The notes under the pieces: generated by a model | Database searches by the model: none | What the model was told of the DNA's origin: nothing | What the model saw: only the letters and a program-made list of their open reading frames with translations | Made by a program: the position numbers and the translations under genes | NCBI RefSeq assembly: GCF_024448715.1 | Contig: NZ_JAMOHZ010000005.1 | Span: 1-64,000 of the forward strand | DNA length: 64,000 nt | Source: Stutzerimonas stutzeri | GTDB lineage: Bacteria; Pseudomonadota; Gammaproteobacteria; Pseudomonadales; Pseudomonadaceae | Direction: 5' to 3' | Shown: positions 35,432 to 45,823 of the stretch, piece by piece | How the letters are laid out: each line of letters begins with the position of its first letter | Position numbering within the stretch: the stretch's first letter is position 1

Positions 35432-36835
35432 TTAGCTGGCGTACAAGGCGGCTTCCGGATCCATACCGGCGTCACGCATCTGCGCAAGCTTGTAGCGCAG
35501 CGTGCGCGCACTGATGCCCAACCGGTCGGCGGTCTCCTTGCGTCGGCCACGCTCGGCTCGCAGGGTGTCGAGGATCAACTCGAATTCACGACGCCGCAGG
35601 TCTTCGCCCAACGCGTTGCCCGCTTCTGCCGAGGCGGGTGGAACGGCGCGTACTGGGTCCAATGGCGTAGTGTCAGCTGCTCCTCGCGCTAGCGAAGCGA
35701 AACCAGCCGTCACGGTCAGGCAGAGATCCTCCGGGCGGATCAAACCGCCTTGTTGCAGTATCAGAGCGCGCTGGATGGCGTTATCCAGCTCGCGGACATT
35801 GCCGGGCCAGGGATGGCCGAGCAGGCACTGGCGCGCCTCGGACGTGAGCTTGGCGGTAGGCTGGCGCATCTTCAGCGCATGACTTGTCAGCAGGCGCTCG
35901 GCAAGCGGAACGATATCCGCAGGTCGGTCACGCAAGGCGGGCCAGGCGAGCGGGAATACCGAAAGCCGATAAAACAGATCTTCACGGAAGCGCCCGCTTC
36001 GGACTTCCTCCGCCAAATCACGGTTGGTCGTGGCGACGACTCGGATATCCAGCGCTATCGGTTTGCGGGCGCCGACGCGCTCGACCTCGCGCTCCTGCAA
36101 TACGCGTAGCAACTTGGCTTGCAGCGCCAACGGCATCTCAGAGATTTCGTCGAGCAGTAGCGTGCCGCCTTCGGCCAGCTCGAATTTGCCCGGCTGAGTC
36201 GCGATTGCGCCAGTGAAGGCGCCCTTCTCGTGACCGAACAGCGTCGCCTCGAGCATGTTGTCCGGTATCGCAGCGCAGTTGATCGCGATGAAAGGTTTGC
36301 CTGCGCGCTGTGACTGCTGATGGATGTAGCGGGCCAACACTTCTTTGCCGGTACCGGACTCGCCGGAGACAAGCACGGTCGAATCGCTCTGCGCGACGCG
36401 GGCCGCCAATGCCAGCAGTTGCTGACTCGCAGGCTCGACCGCGACTGGCCCTTGTGGATCGGCCTCGCCAATTTGGCCGCAGGCATGTCGAGCGACAAGA
36501 CCGAGTAAGACCTTCGGTTCAAACGGCTTGACTAGGTAGTCCACGGCACCCTGACGCATCGCCTCGACGGCTCGCTCGACGGCGCCGTAAGCGGTCATTA
36601 GCAATACCGGCACCTGCGGATACCGCTGGCGCACGAGCACCTGCAACGCATGACCATCCATGCCGGGCATGTTCACATCGCTGACCACCAGGCCGAAGCC
36701 TTCCTCTTGCAGAGCAAGCAACGCGGCCTCGGCGCAATCAACCGCCCGGTGCGAATAACCACCGAGGACCAGGGTATCGCTCAGCGCCTCTCGCAGTGCG
36801 CGGTCGTCCTCGACCAAGAGAATTTTGGCAGCCAT
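35432..36835 (-). CDS. fleR: Sigma-54 response regulator FleR
   Basis: NtrC-type activator of 467 residues that, phosphorylated by FleS, turns on class III flagellar genes (basal body, hook) with RpoN. Receiver domain residues 1-120 with phospho-acceptor Asp53 in VVSDVNMPGMDG and LVKPF; AAA+ domain with GESGTGKEV, the sigma-54 loop GAFTGA and LLLDEIS; C-terminal Fis-type helix-turn-helix ending GRRKETADRLGISARTLRYKLAQM. The start ATG 36835 is used; the frame from 36865 overlaps fleS. FleS stops 5 bp upstream. Confidence 0.95.
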   Translation of the reverse strand: MAAKILLVEDDRALREALSDTLVLGGYSHRAVDCAEAALLALQEEGFGLVVSDVNMPGMDGHALQVLVRQRYPQVPVLLMTAYGAVERAVEAMRQGAVDYLVKPFEPKVLLGLVARHACGQIGEADPQGPVAVEPASQQLLALAARVAQSDSTVLVSGESGTGKEVLARYIHQQSQRAGKPFIAINCAAIPDNMLEATLFGHEKGAFTGAIATQPGKFELAEGGTLLLDEISEMPLALQAKLLRVLQEREVERVGARKPIALDIRVVATTNRDLAEEVRSGRFREDLFYRLSVFPLAWPALRDRPADIVPLAERLLTSHALKMRQPTAKLTSEARQCLLGHPWPGNVRELDNAIQRALILQQGGLIRPEDLCLTVTAGFASLARGAADTTPLDPVRAVPPASAEAGNALGEDLRRREFELILDTLRAERGRRKETADRLGISARTLRYKLAQMRDAGMDPEAALYAS

Positions 36836-36840
36836 CGTCT

Positions 36841-38049
36841 TCACTCCGAAATTGCCGGCGCGCACACCGGAAGCAGCGGCAGCTGCAAAATGGCGCAGGT
36901 CCCTCGACCCGGCCGAGAGCGCAACTCAAGCGCACCTGAATGGGCACGCGCAACCGACTTGACCACGGCCAGACCCAGCCCGGTTCCTGTCGCCTTGGTG
37001 GTGAAAAACGGCTCGCCGAGCCGCGCCAGAGTCGCGGCATCGATTCCCGCACCGTTGTCGCTGATGCTGATCCGCAATACCGAACCTCGAGTGTAGAGAT
37101 GCACCTTAAGCCGCGGATGGTTGCTGACGGCCTGAAGCGCGTTCTCGATCAGATTGAGCAACGCACCCACCAGCGTGTCACGGTTGCATCGCAAGCCACC
37201 GTTCCGCACGTCGCATTGCCAACGAATGGCGATGCCCTGCACGCGCGCTTCGGCCGCAGAGCGCAACGCCGTCAGCAGCTCGGCGGGCGCCAGCTGATCC
37301 TCCAGCGGCAGATCGCCGCGAGCGAAGAGCAGCATGTCGCGGACTTGGTGTTCCAGCTCATTCAAACGGTCCTTCAGGCGACCGGCAAAACGTTGCTGAT
37401 GCTCATCGGACAGCCCACCTTGCTCCAAGTGACTGGCGTACAACAACGCTGTCGATAGCGGTGTGCGAATCTGATGGGCCAGCGAAGCAACCATCCGACC
37501 CAGCGACGACAAACGCTCATGACGCGCCAATTGCTCCTGCAATCTTCGCGTCTCGGTCAGATCGGTGAGCAATACGAGCTGCCCGGGTTCGCCATTCAGC
37601 GAGCGCGTGGCAATCGAGACACGGCGTCCGTCCCTCAAAGAAACCTCATGACCATCGTCCTTGCGGGGGGCAAAGCTGCGCGCGATCACCTCACGCCAGA
37701 GCTGGCCTTCGAGCGGCTCGCCCAGAAGCTCCAGAGCAACCGGATTGGCTTCGCGGACTACACCTTGGCCGTCTATGACGATGACACCGCCAGGCAAGAG
37801 GTCCAACAGACTCTGCAGGCGATTGGCCAGGCGCTCCTTCTCGTCGAATTCACGCAGACGCAGTGCGCTGGTTTCGGCGAGTTGATCTTTCAGCTCGGCT
37901 ACGTGGACCTGTAACAGCTGCTGGGATTCGCCTAACCGACCGGACATGCGAGTGAACAACTCGAGTGATTGTTCAAGCTCGGCGTTTGCTGCTGCCTTGG
38001 CAGAATGCTGGGTAACAGCTAATGAAGAGAACGCTGAAGTCACTGGCAC
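36841..38049 (-). CDS. fleS: Flagellar sensor histidine kinase FleS
   Basis: Soluble two-component kinase of 402 residues, partner of FleR. An N-terminal helical region is followed by a PAS domain (LLDLLPGGVIVIDGQGVVREANPVALELLG), the H-box SSLGRMVASLAHQIRTPLSTALLY, and an HATPase domain with the N box (TLVGALLNLIENALQAV), ISDNGAGID and GTGLGLAVVKSVARAH. No membrane segment, as in FleS. The ORF precedes fleR by 5 bp. Confidence 0.94.
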   Translation of the reverse strand: MPVTSAFSSLAVTQHSAKAAANAELEQSLELFTRMSGRLGESQQLLQVHVAELKDQLAETSALRLREFDEKERLANRLQSLLDLLPGGVIVIDGQGVVREANPVALELLGEPLEGQLWREVIARSFAPRKDDGHEVSLRDGRRVSIATRSLNGEPGQLVLLTDLTETRRLQEQLARHERLSSLGRMVASLAHQIRTPLSTALLYASHLEQGGLSDEHQQRFAGRLKDRLNELEHQVRDMLLFARGDLPLEDQLAPAELLTALRSAAEARVQGIAIRWQCDVRNGGLRCNRDTLVGALLNLIENALQAVSNHPRLKVHLYTRGSVLRISISDNGAGIDAATLARLGEPFFTTKATGTGLGLAVVKSVARAHSGALELRSRPGRGTCAILQLPLLPVCAPAISE

Positions 38050-38173
38050 TCGTATCCGTCAAAAAGGTGGTCGGTCGAATGTCAGGCAGCAAGGATCATG
38101 CCTAGCGCATGGGCGTGCGTATAGAGATGAGATAAAGGAAGCCACGCCGCCGGGCCAGCGGCGTGGCGGGTAC

Positions 38174-39643
38174 TCACTCGTCGAGATCGTCGTCGCGACG
38201 ATTCATGCCGTATTTGCGCATCTTCTCGACGAGGGTCGTTCGGCGAATACGAAGACGTTCAGCAGCGCGGGCAACGACGCCGCCGGCATCTTCGAGGGCC
38301 TGCTGAATAAGCCCCTGCTCCAGATTGCCCAGGTAGTCTTTCAGATCGAGGCCTTCAAGGGGAAGCATTGCGTGCGCGTCGGATACGACGATGGGCGCGT
38401 TGATCGCGGCCCTCTCCTCCATCTCGTCATGCATATTGGCTGCATATTGCTCGTCGTCATCATCGACATGGCGGAACTTCTTCGGCAGCTCCATCACTCC
38501 GATTACGCCGTACGGATGCATGATTGCCATTCGCTCGACGAGGTTCGCCAGTTCGCGCACGTTGCCCGGCCAATCGTGACGGCACAACGACATGATCGCA
38601 GCGGAGTTGAAGCGAATCGAGCCGCGCTTCTCATGTTCCATGCGCGAGATGAGCTCGTTCATCAACAGCGGAATGTCCTCGATACGCTCGCGTAGCGGAG
38701 CCATTTCGATGGGGAAAACATTGAGACGGTAATACAGATCCTCACGGAAGCTGCCGTCTACGATCATCTTCTCCAGATCTTTGTGGGTCGCCGCGATTAT
38801 TCGTACATCGGCGTTCTGCGTACGGTTGCTACCCACGCGTTCGAAGGTGCGTTCCTGTAGGACTCGCAGCAATTTGACCTGCATCGGCAACGGCATATCA
38901 CCGATTTCGTCAAGAAACAGCGTCCCGCCTTCGGCCAGTTCGAAACGGCCGGCACGCGAGCTGATCGCGCCGGTAAAGGCGCCCTTCTCGTGACCGAACA
39001 GCTCGCTTTCCAGCAGCTCGGCTGGAATCGCGCCGCAGTTGACTGGAACGAAAGGCCCGCCGCGGCGCTTGGAATGGTAGTGCAAGTTACGCGCGACGAC
39101 TTCCTTGCCAGTTCCGGACTCGCCGAGGATAAGCACGCTCGCCTCGGTGTCGGCAACTTGCTGCATCATCTGCCGCACATGCTGTACGGCACGGCTGGTG
39201 CCAACCAGGCTGCGAAACAGGTTAGGTTCGCGCTGGCGCCCGCGCGCCTTGGCTTGGTCGTACATCTCACGGTAGACCTGAGCGCGGTGAAGCGAATCGA
39301 GCAGTTTGTTGTAGCTCGGGGGCATTTCGAGGCTGGCCAGCACACGGCGGCGGATCTCATCCGGCCAGTCCGCCGGAACGGGCTCGCCAATCAGCATCAA
39401 AGGCAGATTCTCGTCCCATTTACTGAGTTGCTTGAGCAGTTCTACCGCACCGCCTTTAGCTGAAACGTCGCCGAGCAAAACGCCGAGCACACTGCGGCTA
39501 GATTCGAGCGAGTCGACCTCATTGCGCCAGTCGCTACTGGAACAGGCCAGATGATCTTCACTCAGAAAGTTGAGGATGACCGCCAAATCGCGGCGACGAT
39601 CCTTGTCGTCGTCTATCAACAAAATCTTGGTTTCACGCCACAT
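38174..39643 (-). CDS. fleQ: Master flagellar regulator FleQ
   Basis: Sigma-54 enhancer-binding protein of 489 residues that, with RpoN, activates class II flagellar genes and, through c-di-GMP, controls exopolysaccharide genes. The degenerate receiver domain begins [20 protein letters not shown]; the AAA+ part has [28 protein letters not shown] and [23 protein letters not shown] segments; the C-terminal HTH is [21 protein letters not shown]. Residue 59, in [11 protein letters not shown], is Asp, whereas I recall Ser here in P. aeruginosa FleQ; see findings. FleS starts 124 bp downstream on the same strand. Confidence 0.96.
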   Translation of the reverse strand: MWRETKILLIDDDKDRRRDLAVILNFLSEDHLACSSSDWRNEVDSLESSRSVLGVLLGDVSAKGGAVELLKQLSKWDENLPLMLIGEPVPADWPDEIRRRVLASLEMPPSYNKLLDSLHRAQVYREMYDQAKARGRQREPNLFRSLVGTSRAVQHVRQMMQQVADTEASVLILGESGTGKEVVARNLHYHSKRRGGPFVPVNCGAIPAELLESELFGHEKGAFTGAISSRAGRFELAEGGTLFLDEIGDMPLPMQVKLLRVLQERTFERVGSNRTQNADVRIIAATHKDLEKMIVDGSFREDLYYRLNVFPIEMAPLRERIEDIPLLMNELISRMEHEKRGSIRFNSAAIMSLCRHDWPGNVRELANLVERMAIMHPYGVIGVMELPKKFRHVDDDDEQYAANMHDEMEERAAINAPIVVSDAHAMLPLEGLDLKDYLGNLEQGLIQQALEDAGGVVARAAERLRIRRTTLVEKMRKYGMNRRDDDLDE

Positions 39644-40110
39644 CTTGTTTATAGGCTCTAGAGGCTGGAAAAGAAGGCCTGCGCTCGTATCTGGAACAAT
39701 ACGATTGCGCCCACCGGCAGATAGCCACCAGTTAATTAAAAAAAACGATTCGAGTCAAATTTATGACGTGAATTAGCCACGGAAGATACTAAGAAAGCAT
39801 CCGGTTTGTTGACGCTAGGAGAAAGACGATAACCACAACAATCGCGTTCAAATGCCTTCGTCAGGTAGGTGACGCCTATCTAGCGGGACTATCTGAAATT
39901 TACGATGCGCAGCATTTTTCGACGACGTTAGCTGGTGATTCAGCTGAACATGCAGGCGGAACGCGGATACAAGCCAGCCACGAAATCACACCGACCATGT
40001 CGCTGCGGTCTCGCAATATAGAGAGCCTGGCCAGCAATCCCGACCGTACTTAACGTCAGAAATTAAGGTGACGAATGGTAGGTGGCGGAGCACGAAAACG
40101 CTTCGAAGAA
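39644..40110. other. Intergenic region upstream of fleQ
   Basis: About 470 bp, AT-rich for this genome near 39730-39760. It contains the probable fleQ promoter. No gene, repeat or RNA recognised in the rest. Confidence 0.5.
39730..39758 (-). promoter_or_regulatory. Possible sigma-70 promoter of fleQ
   Basis: TTGACT (39758-39753) and TTAACT (39735-39730) on the minus strand with 17 bp between. It would give a leader of about 80 nt. The -35 is good, the -10 weak. Confidence 0.42.
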
Positions 40111-40407
40111 TCAGCCGAACAGCTTGTAAAGTTTCGCGCCCTGCTGGGACTGGTTGAGCTGAATCAGCTCATCAGCTACGCGCCGTTGCTCCGCTTGGCA
40201 CGTAGTCACCAGTTCACGATAAAGATTGACCAGCTCCTGCAGGCGCTGGCGAATCGCAGGCTCATCCTGACGAGGCTCATTCATTGCAGCTTCGACGACC
40301 TGACGGCACTGCAGATCAAGGACGCTAATCGCTGTCCAGTCCTGTTGCACCATCGCATCGCGTAGCGCGCTGCCGGTTTCTTCAAGACGTTTGACTGATG
40401 CACTCAT
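40111..40407 (-). CDS. fliT: FliT-like flagellar chaperone
   Basis: Small helical protein of 98 residues: MSASVKRLEETGSALRDAMVQQDW at the start and DELIQLNQSQQGAKLYKLFG at the end. It resembles the protein encoded just before fleQ in other pseudomonads, annotated as FliT, a chaperone for the FliD cap. The true start is ATG 40407, preceded by GAGCAG; the frame continues upstream to 40620 but without conserved sequence. The usual neighbours fliD and fliS are not upstream here. Confidence 0.75.
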   Translation of the reverse strand: MSASVKRLEETGSALRDAMVQQDWTAISVLDLQCRQVVEAAMNEPRQDEPAIRQRLQELVNLYRELVTTCQAEQRRVADELIQLNQSQQGAKLYKLFG

Positions 40408-40541
40408 GATCTGCTCCGGATGAACTGGGTTACAAGGCTGAGCCTGCTGCCCGGCAATATATTGCTGGACCTGACTCCTTATCGGCACTTTTCGATTCGG
40501 CTTTAGCGCGCCACGGGAAAAGGACCGAATGCCGTTGGTGA

Positions 40542-40970
40542 TCAGTGCAAACTGCGAAGACCCGTTGGGACGCTCGGGAGCGCGACCGGTTCCCATGGGC
40601 CATCTGGACGGCCGGCGCAATACCAGTCGCCATCCCAGCGGTAGTAAAGCCGTTCACGATAGAACATGTTCCGGCCTTCCACGACATACACGCCCAGACG
40701 ATTGTCCCAATGCGCAGCGGCATGAGGCGGCGGCGCGTAACGCGGATGGCTCTTTTGCGTAGCCGGTGGACGTGGCGCTGGCGGTGTGCGCACTGGCGGT
40801 GGGCTTGCGACCGGCTCCTGGGGCTCTGACACAGGCGGAGTAGGCGTGGGAGTCGGCTTTGATGCCTGATACGGGTTACCCGCGCATGCGCCGAGCAACA
40901 GCGCCAGTGTCATCACGCCAGAAGCCCTGAGCAAACGCCGTGCATGCCGTGTGGAAACCATTGTCATCAT
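40542..40970 (-). CDS. Proline-rich outer-membrane lipoprotein
   Basis: Protein of 142 residues with a lipoprotein signal peptide ending in LLLGAC (acylated Cys29). A Pro-rich linker (PTPTPTPPVSEPQEP and following) leads to a C-terminal domain with aromatic repeats YYRWDGDWYCAGRPDGPWEPVALPSVP, the YXWGXW-like motif of small secreted or lipid-anchored proteins. Function not known. Start ATG 40970 with GAGGCGAC upstream. It lies between ccmI and fliT. Confidence 0.78.
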   Translation of the reverse strand: MMTMVSTRHARRLLRASGVMTLALLLGACAGNPYQASKPTPTPTPPVSEPQEPVASPPPVRTPPAPRPPATQKSHPRYAPPPHAAAHWDNRLGVYVVEGRNMFYRERLYYRWDGDWYCAGRPDGPWEPVALPSVPTGLRSLH

Positions 40971-40999
40971 CAGTCGCCTCGTAGCCGCCCTGCCTGCGG

Positions 41000-42214
41000 T
41001 CAGGGCATTTCAGGTTGGTCGATTGTCAGCTTGACCGTGCCGTTGTTGCCCAACGCCAGCGGCGTACTGCTGCCTTTCCACTCGCCTCGAGTGGCATCAC
41101 CGCTGCGGGAAATGCGGGCAAACAGCCTGACCTGTTCGAAGTTGGACAACCGGAGCTGCGGAGTCATTGCATCGGCATCGCTCAAACTGACCGTAGCAGG
41201 CAGATCAGCGACAGTGAGACGTTTCACCGCCAACGGCATCGGCGGCCCGGAAACCGCACGAGCGAACACGAACACCGTATCGGTGGGCTGCACGTCATCC
41301 GCCAGAGTAGCGTCCAGGCGAACATCGACTGTCAGGCTGGAGCTGGCCACCGCGGCTGTCTCACCAGCAGGTTCCGCACCGTCGGAAGCAGGTTCGCCGA
41401 GTTGCTTGCGAGCCCGCGCGATACCGGACTCAATAGCCTGACGCGAAGGGTCTTGTGCCGGCAATATGGCAACCAAACGCTCCCAAAAACCTATGGCTTC
41501 CTCGAATCGTTCATTTTCAAACGCAGCGATGCCCAGCAAGCCCAGGCTGGTAACCTCATGGGGATCGTCCCTCAGCGCCTCGTTGGTGAGTTGCTGTATT
41601 TGCTCCGACCACTGACGATCCTCAGCAAAATACAACGCCTGAGCCCACTGCCCCAGCAGTTCCGGCTGACGACCCGCCAGCTCGATGAGTTGCGCATAGG
41701 CTGCAGCGGCATCGGCGGCACGCCCCTGACTCATATACGTCCGGGCAAGGAAATACCACGCTTCGGTGGAATCGGGTTGCGCCTTCACCGCGCGTTCCAG
41801 CCTTGCAGTCGCTTCTTCCATGGTTTTAGGTTGCACAGCAAACTCGCGTGCCAGCTCCAGCTTGTCGCTCGCACCCCAGTGCATGTACAGACCATAGCCA
41901 AGCAGCGGCACCAGAATCGCGGCGATCAGTGGAATGGCACGACCCAGACTGCTACTGCGCCGCGTATCGCCGCCCTCGGTGTCGTCGAGCAGTTCGCGCG
42001 CCGCATCGGCGCGGCCCGCCTCGAACTGCTCCGGCGTAAGGATTCCGGCTGACTGCTGTACGGCCAGTTCATCAAGCCGCTCTCCATACAGCGCGACGTT
42101 CAGGGCAGTCCTGTCCTCCTCCGCCTGCATTCGACGCCCCCGCAGCAAGGGAAGCAGCAGGAACGCCAGGGCAGCCAACAACAGCAGGCCGGCACCTATC
42201 CAGAAATCGATCAT
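41000..42214 (-). CDS. ccmI: Cytochrome c maturation protein CcmI (CycH)
   Basis: Membrane protein of 404 residues that holds apocytochrome c for haem ligation with CcmF and CcmH. Two N-terminal membrane helices ([24 protein letters not shown], and near residue 100 [20 protein letters not shown]) flank a cytoplasmic loop with [28 protein letters not shown] periplasmic TPR region follows (residues about 120-270), then a beta-rich C-terminal domain of the long-form CcmI. It overlaps ccmH by 4 bp. Confidence 0.93.
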   Translation of the reverse strand: MIDFWIGAGLLLLAALAFLLLPLLRGRRMQAEEDRTALNVALYGERLDELAVQQSAGILTPEQFEAGRADAARELLDDTEGGDTRRSSSLGRAIPLIAAILVPLLGYGLYMHWGASDKLELAREFAVQPKTMEEATARLERAVKAQPDSTEAWYFLARTYMSQGRAADAAAAYAQLIELAGRQPELLGQWAQALYFAEDRQWSEQIQQLTNEALRDDPHEVTSLGLLGIAAFENERFEEAIGFWERLVAILPAQDPSRQAIESGIARARKQLGEPASDGAEPAGETAAVASSSLTVDVRLDATLADDVQPTDTVFVFARAVSGPPMPLAVKRLTVADLPATVSLSDADAMTPQLRLSNFEQVRLFARISRSGDATRGEWKGSSTPLALGNNGTVKLTIDQPEMP

Positions 42215-42684
42215 GGTTGTTTTTTATCCAGCAACGTGGCGAGGCGCGCTCGATCGGCCTCGGAAAGTGTGTTCGACGCGTTGATGCCTGCCCCACGACG
42301 GCGGCGTATCAGGATGAACGCCAGTACGCCAAAGCCAAGCACCAGCAAGGCTATCGGGCCGTACCAAAGCAGGAGTGTCTTGGCGTTGACAGGTGGCTTG
42401 TAGCGCACGAAGTCGCCATAGCGCGCGACGAGATAATCGACTATTTGCTCGTTGCTCTGCCCTTCTTCCAACATGCGGTAGATTTCACGCCGCAAGTCCA
42501 TGGCAATGGGCGCGTTGGAATCGGCAATGTTCTGGTTCTGGCATTTAGGGCAACGCAGTTCTTCGACCAATGTGCGGTAGCGCTCTCGTTCAGCGCCGCT
42601 CTTGAACTCGTACGTATCGATCGCCGCGTGCGCGCTGCCGAACAGACACAGCGCCAGCAGTACGCCCCGGATCAACTGTCTCAT
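42211..42684 (-). CDS. ccmH: Cytochrome c maturation protein CcmH
   Basis: Membrane-anchored thiol-redox protein of 157 residues that keeps the apocytochrome CxxCH reduced. Signal peptide to about residue 20, then the redox motif [10 protein letters not shown] (Cys45, Cys48), [34 protein letters not shown] and a C-terminal membrane helix. It overlaps ccmG by 4 bp and ccmI by 4 bp. Confidence 0.96.
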   Translation of the reverse strand: MRQLIRGVLLALCLFGSAHAAIDTYEFKSGAERERYRTLVEELRCPKCQNQNIADSNAPIAMDLRREIYRMLEEGQSNEQIVDYLVARYGDFVRYKPPVNAKTLLLWYGPIALLVLGFGVLAFILIRRRRGAGINASNTLSEADRARLATLLDKKQP

Positions 42685-43211
42685 TCGTCCACCAGTTCCT
42701 GATAAAGCGCGGCAAGCTTCTCGCGCCAGACGCGCTCGTCGATCACGCCGACATACTTGTGACGAATGATGCCCTGCTTGTCGACGATGAAGGTTTCCGG
42801 GGCGCCGTACACGCCTAGATCCAGGCCAAGGCTGCCTTGCTCGTCGCGAATGTTCAGCTGATAGGGATCATGGAAATCCCGGAGCCATTTCTGGGCAGCG
42901 GCGTTGTCGTCCTTGTAGTTGACTCCATAAATATTCACGCCCTGCGCCGCAAGCTTGTTGAGCACCGGGTGTTCGACCTTGCAGGCCACGCACCAAGTCG
43001 CCCAGACGTTGACAAGCGCCGGTTTGCCTTTGATGTCCTGAGCGCTTATCAGCCGTTGCGGATCCTCGACCGAGGGCAGAGAGAACGAAGGAAGCGGCTT
43101 GCCGATCAGCGCCGACGGAAGCTCCGTTGGGTCCAGGAACAAGCCGCGATAAAGAAACACGGCGACGACTAGAAAGAGTGCCAGCGGCAGCAACATCAAC
43201 AATCTTTTCAT
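42681..43211 (-). CDS. ccmG: Thiol:disulfide interchange protein CcmG (DsbE)
   Basis: Membrane-anchored periplasmic thioredoxin-like protein of 176 residues that reduces the apocytochrome thiols. One N-terminal helix (MLLPLALFLVVAVFL), then the active site NVWATWCVACKVEHP (Cys74, Cys77), NYKDDNAAAQKWLRDF, and the cis-Pro region GAPETFIVDKQGIIRHKYVGVI. It starts 1 bp after the ccmF stop. Confidence 0.96.
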   Translation of the reverse strand: MKRLLMLLPLALFLVVAVFLYRGLFLDPTELPSALIGKPLPSFSLPSVEDPQRLISAQDIKGKPALVNVWATWCVACKVEHPVLNKLAAQGVNIYGVNYKDDNAAAQKWLRDFHDPYQLNIRDEQGSLGLDLGVYGAPETFIVDKQGIIRHKYVGVIDERVWREKLAALYQELVDE

Positions 43212-43212
43212 C

Positions 43213-45186
43213 TCAGGCTCCTTGCTGGGCCAGACCCAGTGTCTCGCGGACGCGGGTCCTGACTTTGACCCGGTAGCGTTTGTCGCTCACCGAGAGAACA
43301 CCGCCCAGCGACATCAGCAACGCGCCCAGCCAGATCCAGCGCACAAACGGCTTGATATGCACCCGCACCGCCCAGGCGCCGTCTTCCAGAGGCTCGCCCA
43401 ACGCCACATAGAGGTCACGGGTGAAACCGGCATCAATGCCTGCTTCGGTCAGCGGCATCTGCTGCACGGTGTAGAGGCGTTTTTCCGGATGCAGTGTCGC
43501 GACCTGCTCATCGCCATCGAAGACGCGAATCGTGCCTTTGTCGGAGGTAAAGTTGGGCCCCTCGAAATGCTTGGCGCCATCAAAGACGAAGCTGTAGCCG
43601 CCCAACTGCAACGACTCCCCCGGTGCCAGGCGCAGATCACGCTCGTCGCTCTGCTGACTTGTCAGCACCACGCCCAGCGCGCACACCACCAGCCCGAAAT
43701 GCGCCAGCTGCATGCCCCAGTAGCTCGGCGCCAGGCTACGAATGCCTTTCACCAGACCTTTGTGGCGCGTCTTGTCGAGTATGTCGCGAATCCCCGCTGT
43801 TACCACCCAGGCCGCAAGCAGGCAGGCAGCCAGCACAGCCCAATGGAAGTCGCCGAAGACCATCGAACCCAGCCCGCCAAGGACAGCGCTGGTAATCAGT
43901 ACCGGGGTCAGCATGCCAATCAGCCACTTCACCGGCGTGTCTTTCCAGCGCACCAGAATCCCCACGCCAAGCGCGAGCATCAGCGCACCAACGAGCGGCA
44001 GGAACATGGCATTGAAATATGGCGGCCCGACCGAGAGTTTCGTGTCGGACAAAGCATCGAGCAACAGCGGATACAACGTGCCCAGCAGAATCATTGCGGT
44101 TGCAACCACCAGCAGCAGGTTGTTGACCAGCAGCAGCGTTTCCCGCGACCACAGGCCAAAGCCGATCTGGCTCTTGACTACCGGTGCGCGCAAGGCGAAC
44201 AGGGTCAGCGAACCGCCTACCACCAACAGCAGAAACGCCAGGATGAAGACACCGCGCTCCGGATCGGTGGCAAACGCGTGAACCGAGGTCAGCACGCCGG
44301 AGCGAACCAGGAAAGTACCCAGCAGGCTGAGCGAGAATGCCGCAATCGCCAGCAGCACCGTCCAGCTCTTGAAGACGCCACGTTTTTCCGTCACTGCCAA
44401 CGAATGAATCAGTGCCGTGCCCACCAGCCAAGGCATGAAGGACGCATTCTCCACCGGATCCCAGAACCACCAGCCGCCCCAGCCCAACTCGTAATAGGCC
44501 CACCAGGAGCCCAGCGCAATACCAGTGCCGAGGAATGCCCAGGCGATCAGCGTCCAGGGACGCGACCAACGTGCCCAGGCGGCATCCAGACGGCCGCCAA
44601 GCAACGCGGCGATGGCGAACGCGAAGGCCACCGAGAAACCGACATAGCCCATGTAGAGCATCGGCGGGTGTACGACCAAGCCGAAGTCCTGAAGTAGCGG
44701 ATTGAGGTCACGTCCATCCATCGGCGCTTGCGGCAGCAGTCGCTCGAAGGGATTGGAGGTGAGAATCAGAAACAGCAGGAACCCGATGCTGATCAGGCCC
44801 ATGACACCCAATACCCGAGCCAGCATGTCTTCTGGCAACTGACGGGAAAAGATCGATACCGCAAAGGTCCAGGCCGAAAGAATGAAGGCCCAGAGCAACA
44901 GCGACCCTTCATGCGCGCCCCATACGGCGCTGAATTTGTAATACCAGGGCAAAGCGCTGTTGGAGTTCTGCGCGACATAAGCGACAGAGAAATCATCCAC
45001 CATGAACGCGTACGTGAGGCACGCGAAGGAAAACGCCAGGAAGGAAAACTGCCCCCACGCCGCGGGCTGAGCCAAGCCCATCCATTGGCGATCACCGCGC
45101 CAGGCACCGATCAGCGGAAGCGTGCCCTGCACGGTTGCCAGGCACAGCGCCAGGATCATCGCTAGATGGCCGAGTTCCGGAATCAT
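43213..45186 (-). CDS. ccmF: Haem lyase CcmF
   Basis: Large inner-membrane protein of 657 residues with about 14-15 helices; it transfers haem from CcmE to apocytochrome c. The WWD haem-handling domain is [20 protein letters not shown], near residue 235. The conserved histidine regions [26 protein letters not shown] and the periplasmic C-terminal domain ([16 protein letters not shown]...) are present. It overlaps ccmE by 4 bp. Confidence 0.97.
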   Translation of the reverse strand: MIPELGHLAMILALCLATVQGTLPLIGAWRGDRQWMGLAQPAAWGQFSFLAFSFACLTYAFMVDDFSVAYVAQNSNSALPWYYKFSAVWGAHEGSLLLWAFILSAWTFAVSIFSRQLPEDMLARVLGVMGLISIGFLLFLILTSNPFERLLPQAPMDGRDLNPLLQDFGLVVHPPMLYMGYVGFSVAFAFAIAALLGGRLDAAWARWSRPWTLIAWAFLGTGIALGSWWAYYELGWGGWWFWDPVENASFMPWLVGTALIHSLAVTEKRGVFKSWTVLLAIAAFSLSLLGTFLVRSGVLTSVHAFATDPERGVFILAFLLLVVGGSLTLFALRAPVVKSQIGFGLWSRETLLLVNNLLLVVATAMILLGTLYPLLLDALSDTKLSVGPPYFNAMFLPLVGALMLALGVGILVRWKDTPVKWLIGMLTPVLITSAVLGGLGSMVFGDFHWAVLAACLLAAWVVTAGIRDILDKTRHKGLVKGIRSLAPSYWGMQLAHFGLVVCALGVVLTSQQSDERDLRLAPGESLQLGGYSFVFDGAKHFEGPNFTSDKGTIRVFDGDEQVATLHPEKRLYTVQQMPLTEAGIDAGFTRDLYVALGEPLEDGAWAVRVHIKPFVRWIWLGALLMSLGGVLSVSDKRYRVKVRTRVRETLGLAQQGA

Positions 45187-45650
45187 TTCGCGTACTCCTG
45201 CTCGCTGCCGCCGTAGGGTTTGCTCTTACCGCTTTTCTCCAGCGCTGCGGTGACTTCAGGCGGCATATAATTTTCGTCATGCTTAGCCAGCACTTCATCA
45301 GCGACCAGCACGCCGTCCGAATTCACTCGCCCCAGCGCGACAATCCCCTGCCCTTCACGGAATAGGTCAGGAAGAATCCCCTGGTATCGGATGGTGACTG
45401 CTTCGGCGTAGTCGGTGACACGAAAGGACACCGTCAACGAATCGTTGCTGCGTTGTACCGAGCCCTCTTCGACCATGCCGCCGGCACGGATGCGTGTGCC
45501 TTCCGGTGCTTCGCCCGCAGCAATCTGAGTTGGGGTATAGAAGAGGTTGATGTTCTCTTGCAAAGCAGACAATGCCAGCGTCACGGCAATACCCACGCCG
45601 GCCAGGATGGCCAGCACGATAAACAGACGCTTCTTGCGCACAGGATTCAC
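45183..45650 (-). CDS. ccmE: Haem chaperone CcmE
   Basis: Membrane-anchored periplasmic protein of 155 residues that binds haem covalently and delivers it to CcmF. N-terminal helix [23 protein letters not shown], an OB-fold, and the haem-binding His124 in the motif [13 protein letters not shown]. The start codon is GTG, overlapping the ccmD stop by 2 bp (GTGA). Confidence 0.96.
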   Translation of the reverse strand: MNPVRKKRLFIVLAILAGVGIAVTLALSALQENINLFYTPTQIAAGEAPEGTRIRAGGMVEEGSVQRSNDSLTVSFRVTDYAEAVTIRYQGILPDLFREGQGIVALGRVNSDGVLVADEVLAKHDENYMPPEVTAALEKSGKSKPYGGSEQEYAK

Positions 45651-45823
45651 TTCATTTCCTCCCGGCGCAAACGACGCGCCTCGTCTTGCAGGTAACGCCG
45701 ACGCGCCATCATCGGCAGCGCAACGTTCAGAATCAGGACGGCCAGACTGATGCCGTAGGCCGTCCAGACATACAGGCCATGGTTGCCCATGGCGATGAAC
45801 TCGGAAAACGATGAGAAATTCAT
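45647..45823 (-). CDS. ccmD: Haem exporter protein CcmD
   Basis: Small membrane protein of 58 residues, reading [20 protein letters not shown] at the start with one helix ([19 protein letters not shown]) followed by a basic cytoplasmic tail ([19 protein letters not shown]). It is needed to release haem-bound CcmE from the CcmABC complex. Overlaps ccmC by 4 bp (ATGA) and ccmE by 3 bp. Confidence 0.93.
   Translation of the reverse strand: MNFSSFSEFIAMGNHGLYVWTAYGISLAVLILNVALPMMARRRYLQDEARRLRREEMK

Noticed and set aside
43222..44697. 491-codon frame on the plus strand opposite ccmF
   Set aside because: Antisense shadow of a well-conserved GC-rich gene; His/Gln/Arg-rich composition without protein-like features.
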